Positions 24,555 through 33,657 of a stretch of 64,000 nucleotides of DNA are shown here, piece after piece. The stretch comes from Acidobacteriota bacterium (GTDB taxonomy: Bacteria > Acidobacteriota > Blastocatellia > Pyrinomonadales > Pyrinomonadaceae). Position 1 is the first letter of the stretch. Every line of letters starts with the position of its first letter. The stretch is from assembly GCA_003223025.1 (NCBI GenBank), contig QHXR01000008.1, positions 91,634 to 155,633 on the forward strand, in the 5' to 3' direction. The notes beneath the pieces are model-generated. The model was given only the letters and a program-made list of their open reading frames with translations, had not been told where the DNA came from and searched no databases. The position numbers were made by a program, and so were the translations under genes.

Positions 24555-25817
24555 CTAGTAGTCAAAAACAATATTTGCGAAAGCCTTGATCCCGACATCG
24601 AGCCGACTGTCGTCGATCATGAAATCAGGAGTGTGATGAGCGGCAGCGGTCTTCGGATCCTGCCCTTTTTTCATTCCACCGACAAAGAAAAAGAACGAAG
24701 GTGCCTTCTCTCCGAAGAATGAAAAGTCTTCCGCCCCGGTCGTCCATTCATTCTCGGTCACGTTTTCTTTTCCCGCCGCTTTTTCGAGCGAAGGCAGCAT
24801 TCTCTTTACGAGGTCAGGCGTGTTGTAAGTGACGAGCGTTTTGGTTGCGATCGAAACTTCGGCAGTCGCACCCATACTCTCGGCGATCTTCGTCGCGGTC
24901 AGTCTGATCTTCTCGTGGACGTCCTTTCGCATCGCAGCGTCGAGCGTTCTGATCGTTCCTGACATCGTCATTTCTTCCGGGATAATATTTTCACGAACAC
25001 CGATGACGACCGGTGCTTTAGTGAGCTCCGATTCACGGGCGACGATCATCTGCAGACCGGTGTAGATCTGCGTCGCCGCGGCGATCGGGTCGATGCCAAA
25101 CCAAGGCTGCGATCCGTGCGTCTGCTTGCCTTTTACTTTGATCGAAAACCAATCGCTCGACGCCATCGCCGCGCCTGATTTGTATTTGATCTTTCCGACC
25201 TCGGTTTGCGAGTTTATGTGGATGCCAAATACCGCGTCGATCTTTGGCGACGTCATCACGCCTTCTTTGATCATCAGCGGAGCCCCGCCTTCTTCGCCCT
25301 CCGGTGCACCTTCTTCGGCCGGCTGGAAAATAAAAACGACTGTTCCTTTGATCTTGTCTTTCATCGAGCTCAGGATCTCGGCCGTACCCATCAGCATCGC
25401 GACGTGCGAGTCGTGACCGCACGCGTGCATCACACCGACTTTCTGTCCGTTGAATTCCGAGGTCACTTTCGAGGCGAACGGAAGCGAGTTTCGTTCTGTA
25501 ACCGGAAGCGCGTCCATATCCGCGCGAAGTCCGATGACAGGTCCGGGTTGTGCTCCTTTGAGGATTCCGATCACACCGGTTTTCGCAACGCCGGTGCGAA
25601 CTTCGATCCCGAGCTTTCGCAGATGATCCTCAACGAACTTCGCAGTATTTGTTTCGCGATTCGACAGCTCCGGATACTGATGAATGTGACGCCGCCATTC
25701 GATGACCTTCGGCAGGACCTTCGCCGTCGCTGCGTCGATCTCGCCGGTCATATCGATGGCGAAGGCCGGGGTCAAGACAGAGATCAGCACACAGACTGAA
25801 AGCAGAAAGTTTTTCAT
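24555..25817 (-). CDS. Secreted M20 family metallopeptidase/amidohydrolase
   Basis: 420 residues with a cleavable signal (about 1-20, 'VLTPAFA'). The M20D (IAA-amino-acid hydrolase/hippurate hydrolase) core is intact: 'RRHIHQYPELSNRE', 'GLRADMDALPV', 'VGVMHACGHDSHVAMLMG', 'FQPAEEGAPEGEEGGA' and 'VFGIHINSQTEVGKI', with the dimerisation lid between. It should hydrolyse an N-acyl amino acid or small peptide outside the cytoplasm. Single gene; divergent to the subtilase gene. Confidence 0.9.
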   Translation of the reverse strand: MKNFLLSVCVLISVLTPAFAIDMTGEIDAATAKVLPKVIEWRRHIHQYPELSNRETNTAKFVEDHLRKLGIEVRTGVAKTGVIGILKGAQPGPVIGLRADMDALPVTERNSLPFASKVTSEFNGQKVGVMHACGHDSHVAMLMGTAEILSSMKDKIKGTVVFIFQPAEEGAPEGEEGGAPLMIKEGVMTSPKIDAVFGIHINSQTEVGKIKYKSGAAMASSDWFSIKVKGKQTHGSQPWFGIDPIAAATQIYTGLQMIVARESELTKAPVVIGVRENIIPEEMTMSGTIRTLDAAMRKDVHEKIRLTATKIAESMGATAEVSIATKTLVTYNTPDLVKRMLPSLEKAAGKENVTENEWTTGAEDFSFFGEKAPSFFFFVGGMKKGQDPKTAAAHHTPDFMIDDSRLDVGIKAFANIVFDY

Positions 25818-25972
25818 TTGTTTTCTCCGGAGGATAAGGGTGAGGTAATTGTATTCTCCGGGTAAATAATTGCAAGGGCCAAAGAGCGGGGGCTCGCTCG
25901 GAGAACCGAACGCCTCTCATCCCCCGTATACCGTTCTTACATATCAGTGCGAAAAACCACACCGCATGGCAG

Positions 25973-26068
25973 TCACGAAATATTCGGGCTGCTCCCACGC
26001 ATGAAACTTGAATGGCCGGATGATTCGCCTGCAGCGGCATTCACCTGTTCTTTTCTTGCTTGAGCCAT
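25973..26068 (-). pseudogene. 31-codon ORF, possible remnant of a Y1-type transposase N-terminus
   Basis: A short minus-strand ORF beginning 'MAQARKEQVN' with a good Shine-Dalgarno (aggag, six nt upstream). The first ten residues look like the start of HUH/Y1 transposases related to REP-associated ones, then similarity is lost and a stop follows. The rest of the 458-bp gap (25818-26275) holds no other supported gene. Very short, so chance similarity is possible. Confidence 0.25.
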
Positions 26069-26167
26069 TTTGTTCTCCTGCTGATCAGATCCTATTTCTT
26101 GTCTGGACGAGCTGATCGCGACGTTGGCGGTGGTATATAAATCCTTGCTGCAGCCACCTCCTCCCTA

Positions 26168-26195
26168 TTGCACAATGGTTTGAACGATGTAGAAT
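26168..26195 (+). promoter_or_regulatory. Possible promoter of the subtilase gene
   Basis: TTGCAC, 16 nt, TAGAAT, 80 bp before the GTG start. Sequence match only. Confidence 0.35.
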
Positions 26196-26275
26196 TAGGT
26201 CGAAAGATACAATACAAATGTAAGGGTTCACTAACCCATTCTTTCCTTTCAGAATCCCAATTGGAGGACAGATCC

Positions 26276-27883
26276 GTGACCAAAACCACTCTCATGCACG
26301 CAGTCCGTGCTCTTCTACTTTCACTTGTCGTTGCCGTAACTTTGTTCGGTCAAGGCAAGTTTTACACAACCGAAAGCCCAGTCCCTGGCAACTATATCGT
26401 TTATCTCGCAGACCAAAACACGGCCGACGTTAATGCGGCTGCTCAGAGTCTTGCCGCACAGTACGGCGGAACCGTTGGTTTCGTTTATGACAGCGTCTTC
26501 AAAGGATTTTCTATCAACATGAGAACCAAGGCGGCCATGACGCTGGTTGAAGACCCTTTGATCGGCTACATGACCGAAGACAGCCAAATGGCTCTTCAAT
26601 CAACGACCCAAACGAACGCTCCGTGGTCCCTGGATCGCATCGATCAGCGCGACCTGCCGCTTTCCACTACGTATACCTACGACAACGAGGCTGCTGGCGT
26701 CTCAGTGTACATGCTGGACTCAGGGGTTCAGAGCCACTACGAGTTTCTCCACCCAATATACGGATACAGCCGACTATTACCCGGACCCAATTTCTACGGC
26801 GGACCGAACACCGACTGCGACGGCCACGGAACCCATGTGGCGGGTATAGTTGCTTCGAATACTTACGGTGTTGCTAAGAAAGCCTTTATCATTCCGGTTA
26901 AGGTTTTCGGATGTGCTGGTTCGCAGAGTAACGCCTCGGCCGTTATCGCCGGTATTAACTGGGTAAAAATTAACAGTGCGAATGTGACTCGTAAGGTCGC
27001 AAACATGAGTTTCGACGGTCCCATCAATGTCGCCCTCGACGATGCCGTCCGAGGACTGATTTCGAGCGGTATGATCGTTGTTATTGCCGCAGGTAATAAT
27101 GGGAACGACGCGAGCCTTCATTCGCCCTCGCGCGTCCGAGAAGCCATTGTCGTAGGCAACTCCGACATTAACGATCAGCGTGATTCGCTTTCGAACATTG
27201 GTACGACAGTGGACGTCTTTGCACCTGGCTCAAACGTAACTTCGCTGGGACTTAACAACGGGTTCGCGGTCAAATCAGGAACATCGATGTCGGCTCCTCA
27301 CGTTGCAGGGGCTCTTGCGAATGCTATTTCTTTCAATACCTGGGTACTAACGACCCGTTATGCAGAGGAATTTATCACGGCGAACGCATCGTACTACAAG
27401 TTATCGAACGTGGGAGCCGGCTCTCCTAATTCTCTTTTGTACACAGGCCCGTGGTATTACGGAGCTGCTTTGATGCCGTTCTACCGCTACAAAAACTTCT
27501 CGACCGACTCGAATCTTTACGTATTTGGCTGGAACGAGTTGGGAGGCGGAGCCAATGGATACTTATGGCAGGAAGCCGAAGGTTACGCTGCCCCAAACCC
27601 AGACAACTATACGCTAGGACCTCTTTACCGTTACTTCAACCCGTCGTTGAACGATTATATCTTCACGATGAACTGGGGCGAGTTAGGCAACGGCGCGAAC
27701 GGATATACCTTTGAAAAGATCGCAGGCTATCTGCGTTGGGGTCCGAACGGAAGTGCACCGACCTTGTATCGCTACTACAACCCGACCATTCAAAAACACT
27801 ACTACACGAGCAATTTCTCTGAGCTCGGTAACGGTAGCGGCGGTTGGATATACGAAGGCGTTACCGGCTACTTCGAAGCTTAG
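26276..27883 (+). CDS. Secreted subtilisin-like serine protease (S8) with three DUF5648-like repeats
   Basis: 535 residues from GTG 26276, which has ggagg 10 nt upstream; the longer frame from 26168 lacks a ribosome site. Order: signal peptide (about 8-25), I9-type propeptide (about 35-105), and an S8 proteinase-K-like domain with triad D148 ('YMLDSGV'), H184 ('DGHGTHVAGI') and S337 ('SGTSMSAPHVAGA'), plus oxyanion Asn in 'AAGNNG'. The C-terminus has three consecutive ~45-residue repeats beginning 'FYRYKNFSTDSNLYV', 'LYRYFNPSLNDYIFT' and 'LYRYYNPTIQKHYYT', which look like DUF5648 and may bind glycans or the cell surface. A strong terminator follows. Confidence 0.9.
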   Translation: MTKTTLMHAVRALLLSLVVAVTLFGQGKFYTTESPVPGNYIVYLADQNTADVNAAAQSLAAQYGGTVGFVYDSVFKGFSINMRTKAAMTLVEDPLIGYMTEDSQMALQSTTQTNAPWSLDRIDQRDLPLSTTYTYDNEAAGVSVYMLDSGVQSHYEFLHPIYGYSRLLPGPNFYGGPNTDCDGHGTHVAGIVASNTYGVAKKAFIIPVKVFGCAGSQSNASAVIAGINWVKINSANVTRKVANMSFDGPINVALDDAVRGLISSGMIVVIAAGNNGNDASLHSPSRVREAIVVGNSDINDQRDSLSNIGTTVDVFAPGSNVTSLGLNNGFAVKSGTSMSAPHVAGALANAISFNTWVLTTRYAEEFITANASYYKLSNVGAGSPNSLLYTGPWYYGAALMPFYRYKNFSTDSNLYVFGWNELGGGANGYLWQEAEGYAAPNPDNYTLGPLYRYFNPSLNDYIFTMNWGELGNGANGYTFEKIAGYLRWGPNGSAPTLYRYYNPTIQKHYYTSNFSELGNGSGGWIYEGVTGYFEA

Positions 27884-27952
27884 CGATAGATGCCGTAGCT
27901 CGCCGCCTCGGCGAGTCGAGGTAAGCCCGACGAGAGTCAGCCTCTTAACTGG

Positions 27953-27987
27953 AAGCCTCGCTCTGCCCACTAGGGAGCGAGGCTTTT
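27953..27987 (+). terminator. Rho-independent terminator after the subtilase gene
   Basis: aagcctcgctc, loop, gagcgaggctttt. Its right arm also encodes the last residues of the convergent serine hydrolase, so the two 3' ends overlap in the hairpin. Confidence 0.85.
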
Positions 27988-29160
27988 CGTTGTATGCTGC
28001 GCAGCGATGACCATAGCCATATCAGCAAGCACACGCCCGAGCGGTTTGCCCAGATCTTTTGAAACGCTTGAGTTGACCTGAACCGCGACTGCGAATTTAT
28101 GCTCGGGGAAGTACATCATGTCGGTCATATATCCCGGAAAGAATCCGCTGTGACCATACGATGTTCCGGCTTGGGTCTTCCGGATGATGACACAGAGTCC
28201 GTACTTCGTTTCTTTCCCGAGCATCGGCGCCGCAATGCCGTCGAGGACTTGAGGCAGCAGCGACGCGTCGTAGGCTTTTCCTTCAAAGATCATCTTCGCC
28301 CAGCGGGCAAGCTCGTGCGATGTTGAAGCGTAGCCGCCGCCGGTCCATTCGAGCTGCGGATTGATGACGAACTTTCCGTTCTCGATCATCGCGTCCTTTC
28401 CGCCGAACGGATTGCCCTCGCCTGCGTAGCCTTGGATGACCCCTTTCATCACGGGGCCTTCCTGCGGGATCGTATCTTTTAATTTGAGCGGCTTGATCAC
28501 CCGACGATTTGCTTCGTCGTAAAACTTGCGACCGGTGACCTTCTCGATGATCATACCGAGCACGATGTAATTCGTGTCCGAATAATCCCAGCCCTTGCCC
28601 GCTTCAAAGGCGGGTTTCTCGTCGAAAAGGTATGCAAGCCGTTCTTCCGGCGTCCAGACTTTCATCGGATGCTCGGTTAGATATTTCGTGAACTCGTCTT
28701 TGAATTCGTACCGCACCAGACCGCTCGTGTGATTCATTAATTGACGAACGGTTATGTCTTTTGCGTTCGGCAGACGAGCAAACCAAACTTCTTTACCCAG
28801 ATATTTTTCGATCTTGTCATCTAGTCCGATCTTTCCTTCCTTGACGAGTTGGAGCGCAGTCGCGGCCGCGAATGTTTTTCCGACGCTTCCCGCGAGCATT
28901 CGATCATCCGCCTTCATCGGAGTTTTCGCATCGCGGTCTGAATAGCCGACGGCGAGTCCGAACGATTCGCCATTCGCGAGTACAACGCCGAGCGTCGCCC
29001 CGGGAAACTTCGCAGCCTTATGCCATTCGTCGAGCTTCATCTGAAGCTCTTTCTTCAAAACATTCGTCCCAACTGCCGTGACAGGTTTTTGCGCGAAAGG
29101 TACGAGACCGAATGCGAAGATCAGTAGCGCGGTGAGTGAAAGTCTTGTTGTTATTTTCAT
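27970..29160 (-). CDS. Secreted serine hydrolase, beta-lactamase class C-like
   Basis: 396 residues from ATG 29160, chosen for the signal peptide 'LSLTALLIFAFGLVPFAQ'; the frame upstream runs into hairpin DNA. The penicillin-binding/esterase fold is shown by S92-x-x-K95 in 'LAGSVGKTF', 'HTSGLVRY', 'WDYSDTNYIVLG' (Tyr-Ser-Asp in place of the classical Tyr-x-Asn) and 'YGHSGFFPGY'. More likely a D-aminopeptidase, esterase or peptidoglycan-related enzyme than a resistance enzyme. Its last five codons lie in the terminator of the convergent subtilase gene. Confidence 0.88.
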   Translation of the reverse strand: MKITTRLSLTALLIFAFGLVPFAQKPVTAVGTNVLKKELQMKLDEWHKAAKFPGATLGVVLANGESFGLAVGYSDRDAKTPMKADDRMLAGSVGKTFAAATALQLVKEGKIGLDDKIEKYLGKEVWFARLPNAKDITVRQLMNHTSGLVRYEFKDEFTKYLTEHPMKVWTPEERLAYLFDEKPAFEAGKGWDYSDTNYIVLGMIIEKVTGRKFYDEANRRVIKPLKLKDTIPQEGPVMKGVIQGYAGEGNPFGGKDAMIENGKFVINPQLEWTGGGYASTSHELARWAKMIFEGKAYDASLLPQVLDGIAAPMLGKETKYGLCVIIRKTQAGTSYGHSGFFPGYMTDMMYFPEHKFAVAVQVNSSVSKDLGKPLGRVLADMAMVIAAQHTTKSLAP

Positions 29161-29197
29161 GCGTTTTGATTTCGGCGAGCGCCTTAGGTTTTCAGAC

Positions 29198-29342
29198 GGC
29201 GGATGCGACCGGTACGCAGGCGTCCCCCACTGCATGAGTGCTAAGCACGAAAAGGGTCGCGCGATGTCGAATCTGCGAAGTTTGACGCCGCGGAAGCCAC
29301 GGCGTTGCAGGCGGGGACGCCCGCGTTCCAGTCGCATCCGCC
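29198..29342. repeat. Long hairpin upstream of the serine hydrolase gene
   Basis: 30-bp arms 29198-29227 and 29313-29342 ('ggcggatgcgaccggtacgc' type). With the next element it fills most of the 313-bp gap 29161-29473. Confidence 0.8.
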
Positions 29343-29369
29343 ATTCGCCGGTTGCCGAAGATTTTTAAA

Positions 29370-29433
29370 ATGGATGAAGGGGATACAAAGGATCATCTCT
29401 ATCTGCAATCCCTTCATCCCCTTCATCCCTGTC
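29370..29433. repeat. Hairpin of 'gatgaagggg' words
   Basis: 'ggatgaaggggatacaaagg' faces 'cccttcatccccttcatccc'. Same word family as 36022-36098. Confidence 0.65.
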
Positions 29434-29473
29434 AAATAAATCTTTCTGATCCGCGCCGTCCGCGGCAAAAAAA

Positions 29474-30235
29474 TCATTTCTTCTTAAAATAATTCCGATC
29501 CATCGTCATCCAACTTTCCGGATTCCAAAGGTTCGCATCGAGCGGCATACCGGCCTGTATCTCGCTGTACTCTTCACTCGTCGTCGGTTTGCCGTCGACG
29601 AAGAACAGCACTTCGGCCGCGACCCATCCGCCTTTCGCTTTTACGTACTTGTTGAATTGGGTTTCCTGAATCGACTTCTTATCGCGTCCGCCGAGCTGTA
29701 TGAGTCGTACGAAAAGAAGATCCTTTTTCGTCACCCAAAATTGCGGTGTCGTCACATCGCCTTGCTTTGCACCGACGACATACGCGGGCTGACCCTGCCA
29801 AGTGTCTTCATGAAAAACGCTCATATCCAGACCGAGTCCTTTTAGCTGAGCGAGCGTCGTTTCGACCGGCTGAACGTACGCGTCAAATCCAAGGACGAGC
29901 AGCGGATGAACGAACGGCCGGCCGGTCGCAGGTTTGCCGCCGCGATACACATAGATCTGGCCGTCGGCGAAGAGAATGCCCTCGTGCTTGTCGAGCGGAT
30001 CAAAGTCGATGCGGAGCTTTCCCGGTGCACTCAGCGCCTCGTACCACGTTTCGGATGTGGTCGTACCATCGGGTTTGTGAGTGATCGTCTTCTGCACGAA
30101 CGTGAGCGTCTTGTACCACTTGCTGCTGTACTTCTTGTGCATCGCGGCGACGAGTTCGTCACCGGACTTGATATCCGATGCAAAGCAACCGAGCGTGAGG
30201 ATCAGAACGAAAAGAGATGCGATAAGCGTTTTCAT
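29474..30235 (-). CDS. Periplasmic LolA-like fold protein
   Basis: 253 residues with a signal peptide ('LIASLFVLILTLGCFAS'). 'WYEALSAPGKLRIDFDPLDKHEGILFADGQIYVYRGGK', given as landmark in pieces, and 'KGGWVAAEVLFFVDGK' show the repeated antiparallel sheet of LolA/LppX-like outer-membrane lipid or lipoprotein carriers. A Cys at residue 17 lies near the signal cleavage site but is not a clear lipobox. Last gene of a four-gene minus-strand run with two SnoaL-like proteins and the amidohydrolase-LRR protein. Ligand unknown. Confidence 0.65.
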   Translation of the reverse strand: MKTLIASLFVLILTLGCFASDIKSGDELVAAMHKKYSSKWYKTLTFVQKTITHKPDGTTTSETWYEALSAPGKLRIDFDPLDKHEGILFADGQIYVYRGGKPATGRPFVHPLLVLGFDAYVQPVETTLAQLKGLGLDMSVFHEDTWQGQPAYVVGAKQGDVTTPQFWVTKKDLLFVRLIQLGGRDKKSIQETQFNKYVKAKGGWVAAEVLFFVDGKPTTSEEYSEIQAGMPLDANLWNPESWMTMDRNYFKKK

Positions 30236-30255
30236 AGATTTTGAGTTTAGTTGAA

Positions 30256-31212
30256 CTATTTGGATGACAGAAATTCTTTTGAGATCGGATTGCCCGCACG
30301 CTCTTCATCCCAACTTGCAAATGCGATCCACCAACGTGTTCCGTCCCAGTAGAGCTCGATGCTGTTCACGCCCCGGCCCTTTTCCGTTTTGTCATCACTG
30401 GTAAATTCGTAAGTTGAGAATATGTGTGCGACGTTGCCGAAGCGTTTGGTCACGCGATTGATCTCGCGTTCATAAAAGCCTCCGTTTGTGAGCGATTCGT
30501 TCACCGCGTTTACATATTGCTGATGCGTCATGATCCCGGCCCGGATCTTGCCGTCACGCTCGCTCATGCCGATGAAGTTTACCGTCGGCATGTAGAGCGT
30601 CCGATCGCGGCCCCATTGACGCGGCTGTCCTTTCGGGCCGGAGATGGTTTCGTAAAACGCTTTGATGATTCCATCGATCGTCGAAACATCTTTCGGATCA
30701 GCCGCGATATTAGGAACTGAGACCGCCTTCAAATCGCGCTCGCATTGAAACTCGAGCGTCGACGCCGCATTCGCGATCTTCCATCCGGTCTCGGTGCGCA
30801 CAAGATTGAACGTGTTCGTACCGCAATGCGAAAGCTTGTCGCCGAGATGAAACGTGTAGCGACCGGACACGACTGCGAGATCGCCGGTGACGCGAGCTTC
30901 GGGTGACGGCATGTGTTCGATGTAGTCAGCTCCTTTGTTCGATGCGATCAAAGTTGCAAAAGCGTCGCCGGTCAACACACGAGTCTTCGAGATTCCTTTG
31001 CCGTCTTTCGGTTTATCGATCGCGATGAGTTGTCCGTCCGACGAAAAAACAGATCTGATTTGCTCGGCATCTTTTGCTTTCATGACCGCGAAGAGCCGGT
31101 TGACTACGGCGATAGCCGATTCTCTATCAGCGGCCGGTTGTGCGCCGACGAAAGAACATCCGAACATAAGTATCAATACGGCTACGATATATCTCATTAT
31201 TGTTTTGATCAT
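30256..31212 (-). CDS. Secreted protein with two SnoaL/NTF2-like domains
   Basis: 318 residues from ATG 31212, which overlaps the stop of the preceding gene (ATGA). Signal peptide about 1-25 ('YIVAVLILMFGCSFVGAQ'). Two tandem NTF2-like cone domains follow, at about 30-155 ('AVVNRLFAVMKAKDAEQI', 'VVSGRYTFHLGDKLSHCGTN') and about 175-318 ('DGIIKAFYETISGPKGQ', 'GVNSIELYWDGTRWWIAFASW'). Both keep a ligand pocket shape but no catalytic set is recognised. Function unknown; context is a secreted four-gene operon. Confidence 0.75.
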   Translation of the reverse strand: MIKTIMRYIVAVLILMFGCSFVGAQPAADRESAIAVVNRLFAVMKAKDAEQIRSVFSSDGQLIAIDKPKDGKGISKTRVLTGDAFATLIASNKGADYIEHMPSPEARVTGDLAVVSGRYTFHLGDKLSHCGTNTFNLVRTETGWKIANAASTLEFQCERDLKAVSVPNIAADPKDVSTIDGIIKAFYETISGPKGQPRQWGRDRTLYMPTVNFIGMSERDGKIRAGIMTHQQYVNAVNESLTNGGFYEREINRVTKRFGNVAHIFSTYEFTSDDKTEKGRGVNSIELYWDGTRWWIAFASWDEERAGNPISKEFLSSK

Positions 31213-31652
31213 GAATGGTCGTGTATCATCCGCCAGCCGGATTTTGTCTTTGTCCAAACGGTTGTGAACCAACCTTTGCGATCCGGTTTGTCAGCTCCCG
31301 AAAGAATGTATTGACCGGTGACAAGCGCATTTTCTTTACCGAGCATGCGGACGACAAGATTCTCGTAGCGAAGCTGCTGCAGCGGTCGTCCCGATTTCCA
31401 AAATCCCTCCTTCATTGTTTTCTCGATCGCCTCGACGCCGCCGGCCGGTCCGGTCGAGAGCATCTCGGTCGCTTCGGGTACATATGCGTAAAGGTATTTC
31501 GAGAGATCTCCTGTATTCCAACCGACAGCGGTTATGTCGAGTACGGCGCGTATCTGGGTTTCCGCGGAGCCGGACTTCGCCGTCGGCTTCTGACCGGAGG
31601 CAAACGTCGCGAAGGTTATACACAACGCGAAAATCGTGACGATTCTTTTCAT
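31209..31652 (-). CDS. Secreted SnoaL-like (NTF2 fold) protein
   Basis: 147 residues from ATG 31652 ('MKRIVTIFALCITFATFASG', a clean signal peptide). The frame also allows ATG 31682, overlapping the stop of the upstream gene (TGATG), which would add ten residues. A single NTF2-like domain has 'AVLDITAVGWNTGDLSKYLYAY', 'LVTGQYILSG' and 'GWFTTVWTKTKSGWRMIHDHS'. This resembles DUF4440/SnoaL-like enzymes or carriers. Stop overlaps the next start. Confidence 0.75.
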   Translation of the reverse strand: MKRIVTIFALCITFATFASGQKPTAKSGSAETQIRAVLDITAVGWNTGDLSKYLYAYVPEATEMLSTGPAGGVEAIEKTMKEGFWKSGRPLQQLRYENLVVRMLGKENALVTGQYILSGADKPDRKGWFTTVWTKTKSGWRMIHDHS

Positions 31653-31681
31653 AGTTTTCAATTTCTCGGGCTCCGGATTCA

Positions 31682-33622
31682 TCAAGTTGGTTCGTTGAAC
31701 TTGAGCTTCGGCAGTTTTGTCTGCAGCGCTTTCGCTCCGGATTCGGTGATCTTCGATTCGCCGATCAAAAGAGTTTCGAGTGACGTCAGCTTCTCTAGCG
31801 ACTTCAAGCCTTCATCGGAAATCGCGGTGCTAAAGACGCTGATCTTTTTCAGCTTGCCCAAACGCTCGATGTTCTTCAACCCTTCATCAGTCACTTTCGT
31901 TCCGCCCATGAGCAGAGTTTCCAGATCGATCATACCGCGCAGATTCGCGAGACCCGTGTCCGACATGTTCGTTCGAAAGACGTTGAGGAACTTCAAATAT
32001 CTCAGTCCGGCGAGATGAGCGATGCCTTCATCGCCGATTGCGGTCAGCCGCAGGTCGAGCGATTCGAGCTCGGTGAATTTTTCGAGATGTTTGAGATCTG
32101 CATCCGTGATCTTAGCTCCGTGCAGATCGACCTTCACGACTTCGCGGTTCGCATTGAGCTCGACTTTGCCCCCGAGCTTTTCGATCTCAGCCGCGGCATT
32201 CTTCTCTCCGGCTTCGAGCGATCCGTGGATATTCGCGGCGCTCTCATCGAGCCAGGAATTCAACTCGGATTGCGAGTGCCACTTACCTTTCAGCATCACG
32301 CCGGCGCGATTCTCAGTCGCGGAAATATTCTCAAGCGGGTTCGCATTCAGGAGAACGAGATCAGCGCGCTTTCCTTTTTCGACCGTGCCCGACTGTCCGA
32401 TCGTTCCAAAAAACTCGTGCGCATTTCGCGTTCCGGCCGCAAGCACCGCATAGTTCGGAAGTCCGGCATCCGCGAGCGCTTTTAGCTCGCGATGTTCCGA
32501 AAAGCCATACAAGAAAAGAAACTCGGGCGTGTCCGAACCCGCGAGGATCTTTCCACCTGCGTCGTAGATCGACTTTATCAGTTTGTCGCGAAGCGCGATC
32601 CAACGCGCACGTTGTTCTAGCGAAACAGTATTCAGAAAACGATTGCGTTTGTAGAAATCCAACCACTGTCGTTGAGTCTTTGCCGGATAAAATTTGAAGT
32701 CTGGCTGAGCACGGGTCGATTCTTCACTTCGCGCCAAACCGAACGAGTTCTTCATGAAATGTTGTGTGGGATCCACGAACGGATTCGACGCAACCGTCTT
32801 CCGCGCGACGTCCGCGATCTTGTTCTCATCAATGTAATCGAGGCTCTTCCAATTGTCGGGATTATAAATGTAGACATCGGAAACTGATCCTTTGATCGGT
32901 GAGTCGTCGCGAAGCAGCATCTCCATATATCCGTCGAGATGTTCGATCTGCTGCTTTGCTTTCCATGCACGCTCGACGCCCACGAATCGACTGTCGGCGT
33001 GACCGACGACCCGGATGCCGATCTTCGCAGCTTCATCGACGGCGGCTTCGTACACCTCCGGCTTTATAAATGTCGTGACCTTTATGAAATCGTATCCCGC
33101 CGCTTTAGATCTTCTAACGGCCTCGCGACCTTCTTCTGGTGTGTTGACGAGAAAATCATTTCCTTGCTCGCGTCCGGTGAGGTGCGGCGACGCAACATAG
33201 ATCGTCGGAGCCTCGATCTCACCCTTCGCCGAACGCGCTCGCAATGCGAGCAGCTCCGGCGTCCCGATCATGAATCGCACCGTCGTCACACCATTCGCGA
33301 CCATGACGCGTAGCTCGTCGTCGGCGATGGAGTCGGGAAACTCGTCTTCATCGGACAGCAAGTGCGTGTGCATATCGACGAGGCCGGGCATCAAATACTT
33401 TCCCGTTCCATCGACACGCGTCGCATCCTTCGGGATCTTGATCTTTTTCGCATCGCCGATCTCCGCGATGACGCCGTCGCGAACGATCACGGTTTGATTC
33501 GTCAGGACACGTTCACGATCCATCGGGATAACGTTGACCCCCACAAACGCCGTCGTCTGACAGTACGCGGAAACCGCGGCAAGCGCGATTGCGAGTGCGA
33601 TCTTGAGAATGAGTGTGATCAT
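31682..33622 (-). CDS. Secreted amidohydrolase fused to C-terminal leucine-rich repeats
   Basis: 646 residues. Signal peptide about 1-21. Residues about 25-450 form an imidazolonepropionase/prolidase-like amidohydrolase barrel: 'GKYLMPGLVDMHTHLLS' (H85, H87), 'YDFIKVTTF' (candidate bridging Lys), 'RVVGHADS', 'IEHLDGYME', 'ILAGSDTPE' and 'GKRADLVLLNANPLENI'. Residues about 490-646 are about five 23-24-residue leucine-rich repeats of the 'ITDADLKHLEKFTELESLDL' type. The metal ligands appear intact. First gene of the secreted operon with two SnoaL-like and one LolA-like gene. LRRs on a secreted amidohydrolase are uncommon and may target it to a surface or partner. Confidence 0.85.
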   Translation of the reverse strand: MITLILKIALAIALAAVSAYCQTTAFVGVNVIPMDRERVLTNQTVIVRDGVIAEIGDAKKIKIPKDATRVDGTGKYLMPGLVDMHTHLLSDEDEFPDSIADDELRVMVANGVTTVRFMIGTPELLALRARSAKGEIEAPTIYVASPHLTGREQGNDFLVNTPEEGREAVRRSKAAGYDFIKVTTFIKPEVYEAAVDEAAKIGIRVVGHADSRFVGVERAWKAKQQIEHLDGYMEMLLRDDSPIKGSVSDVYIYNPDNWKSLDYIDENKIADVARKTVASNPFVDPTQHFMKNSFGLARSEESTRAQPDFKFYPAKTQRQWLDFYKRNRFLNTVSLEQRARWIALRDKLIKSIYDAGGKILAGSDTPEFLFLYGFSEHRELKALADAGLPNYAVLAAGTRNAHEFFGTIGQSGTVEKGKRADLVLLNANPLENISATENRAGVMLKGKWHSQSELNSWLDESAANIHGSLEAGEKNAAAEIEKLGGKVELNANREVVKVDLHGAKITDADLKHLEKFTELESLDLRLTAIGDEGIAHLAGLRYLKFLNVFRTNMSDTGLANLRGMIDLETLLMGGTKVTDEGLKNIERLGKLKKISVFSTAISDEGLKSLEKLTSLETLLIGESKITESGAKALQTKLPKLKFNEPT

Positions 33623-33657
33623 AAATTTTCTACGGCTCCGTTATCCAGAACTTCATA

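Noticed and set aside
27970-29160. Beta-lactam resistance gene
   Set aside because: The class C-like fold is shared by many esterases and peptidases; the Tyr-Ser-Asp motif and general sequence do not support a true AmpC.
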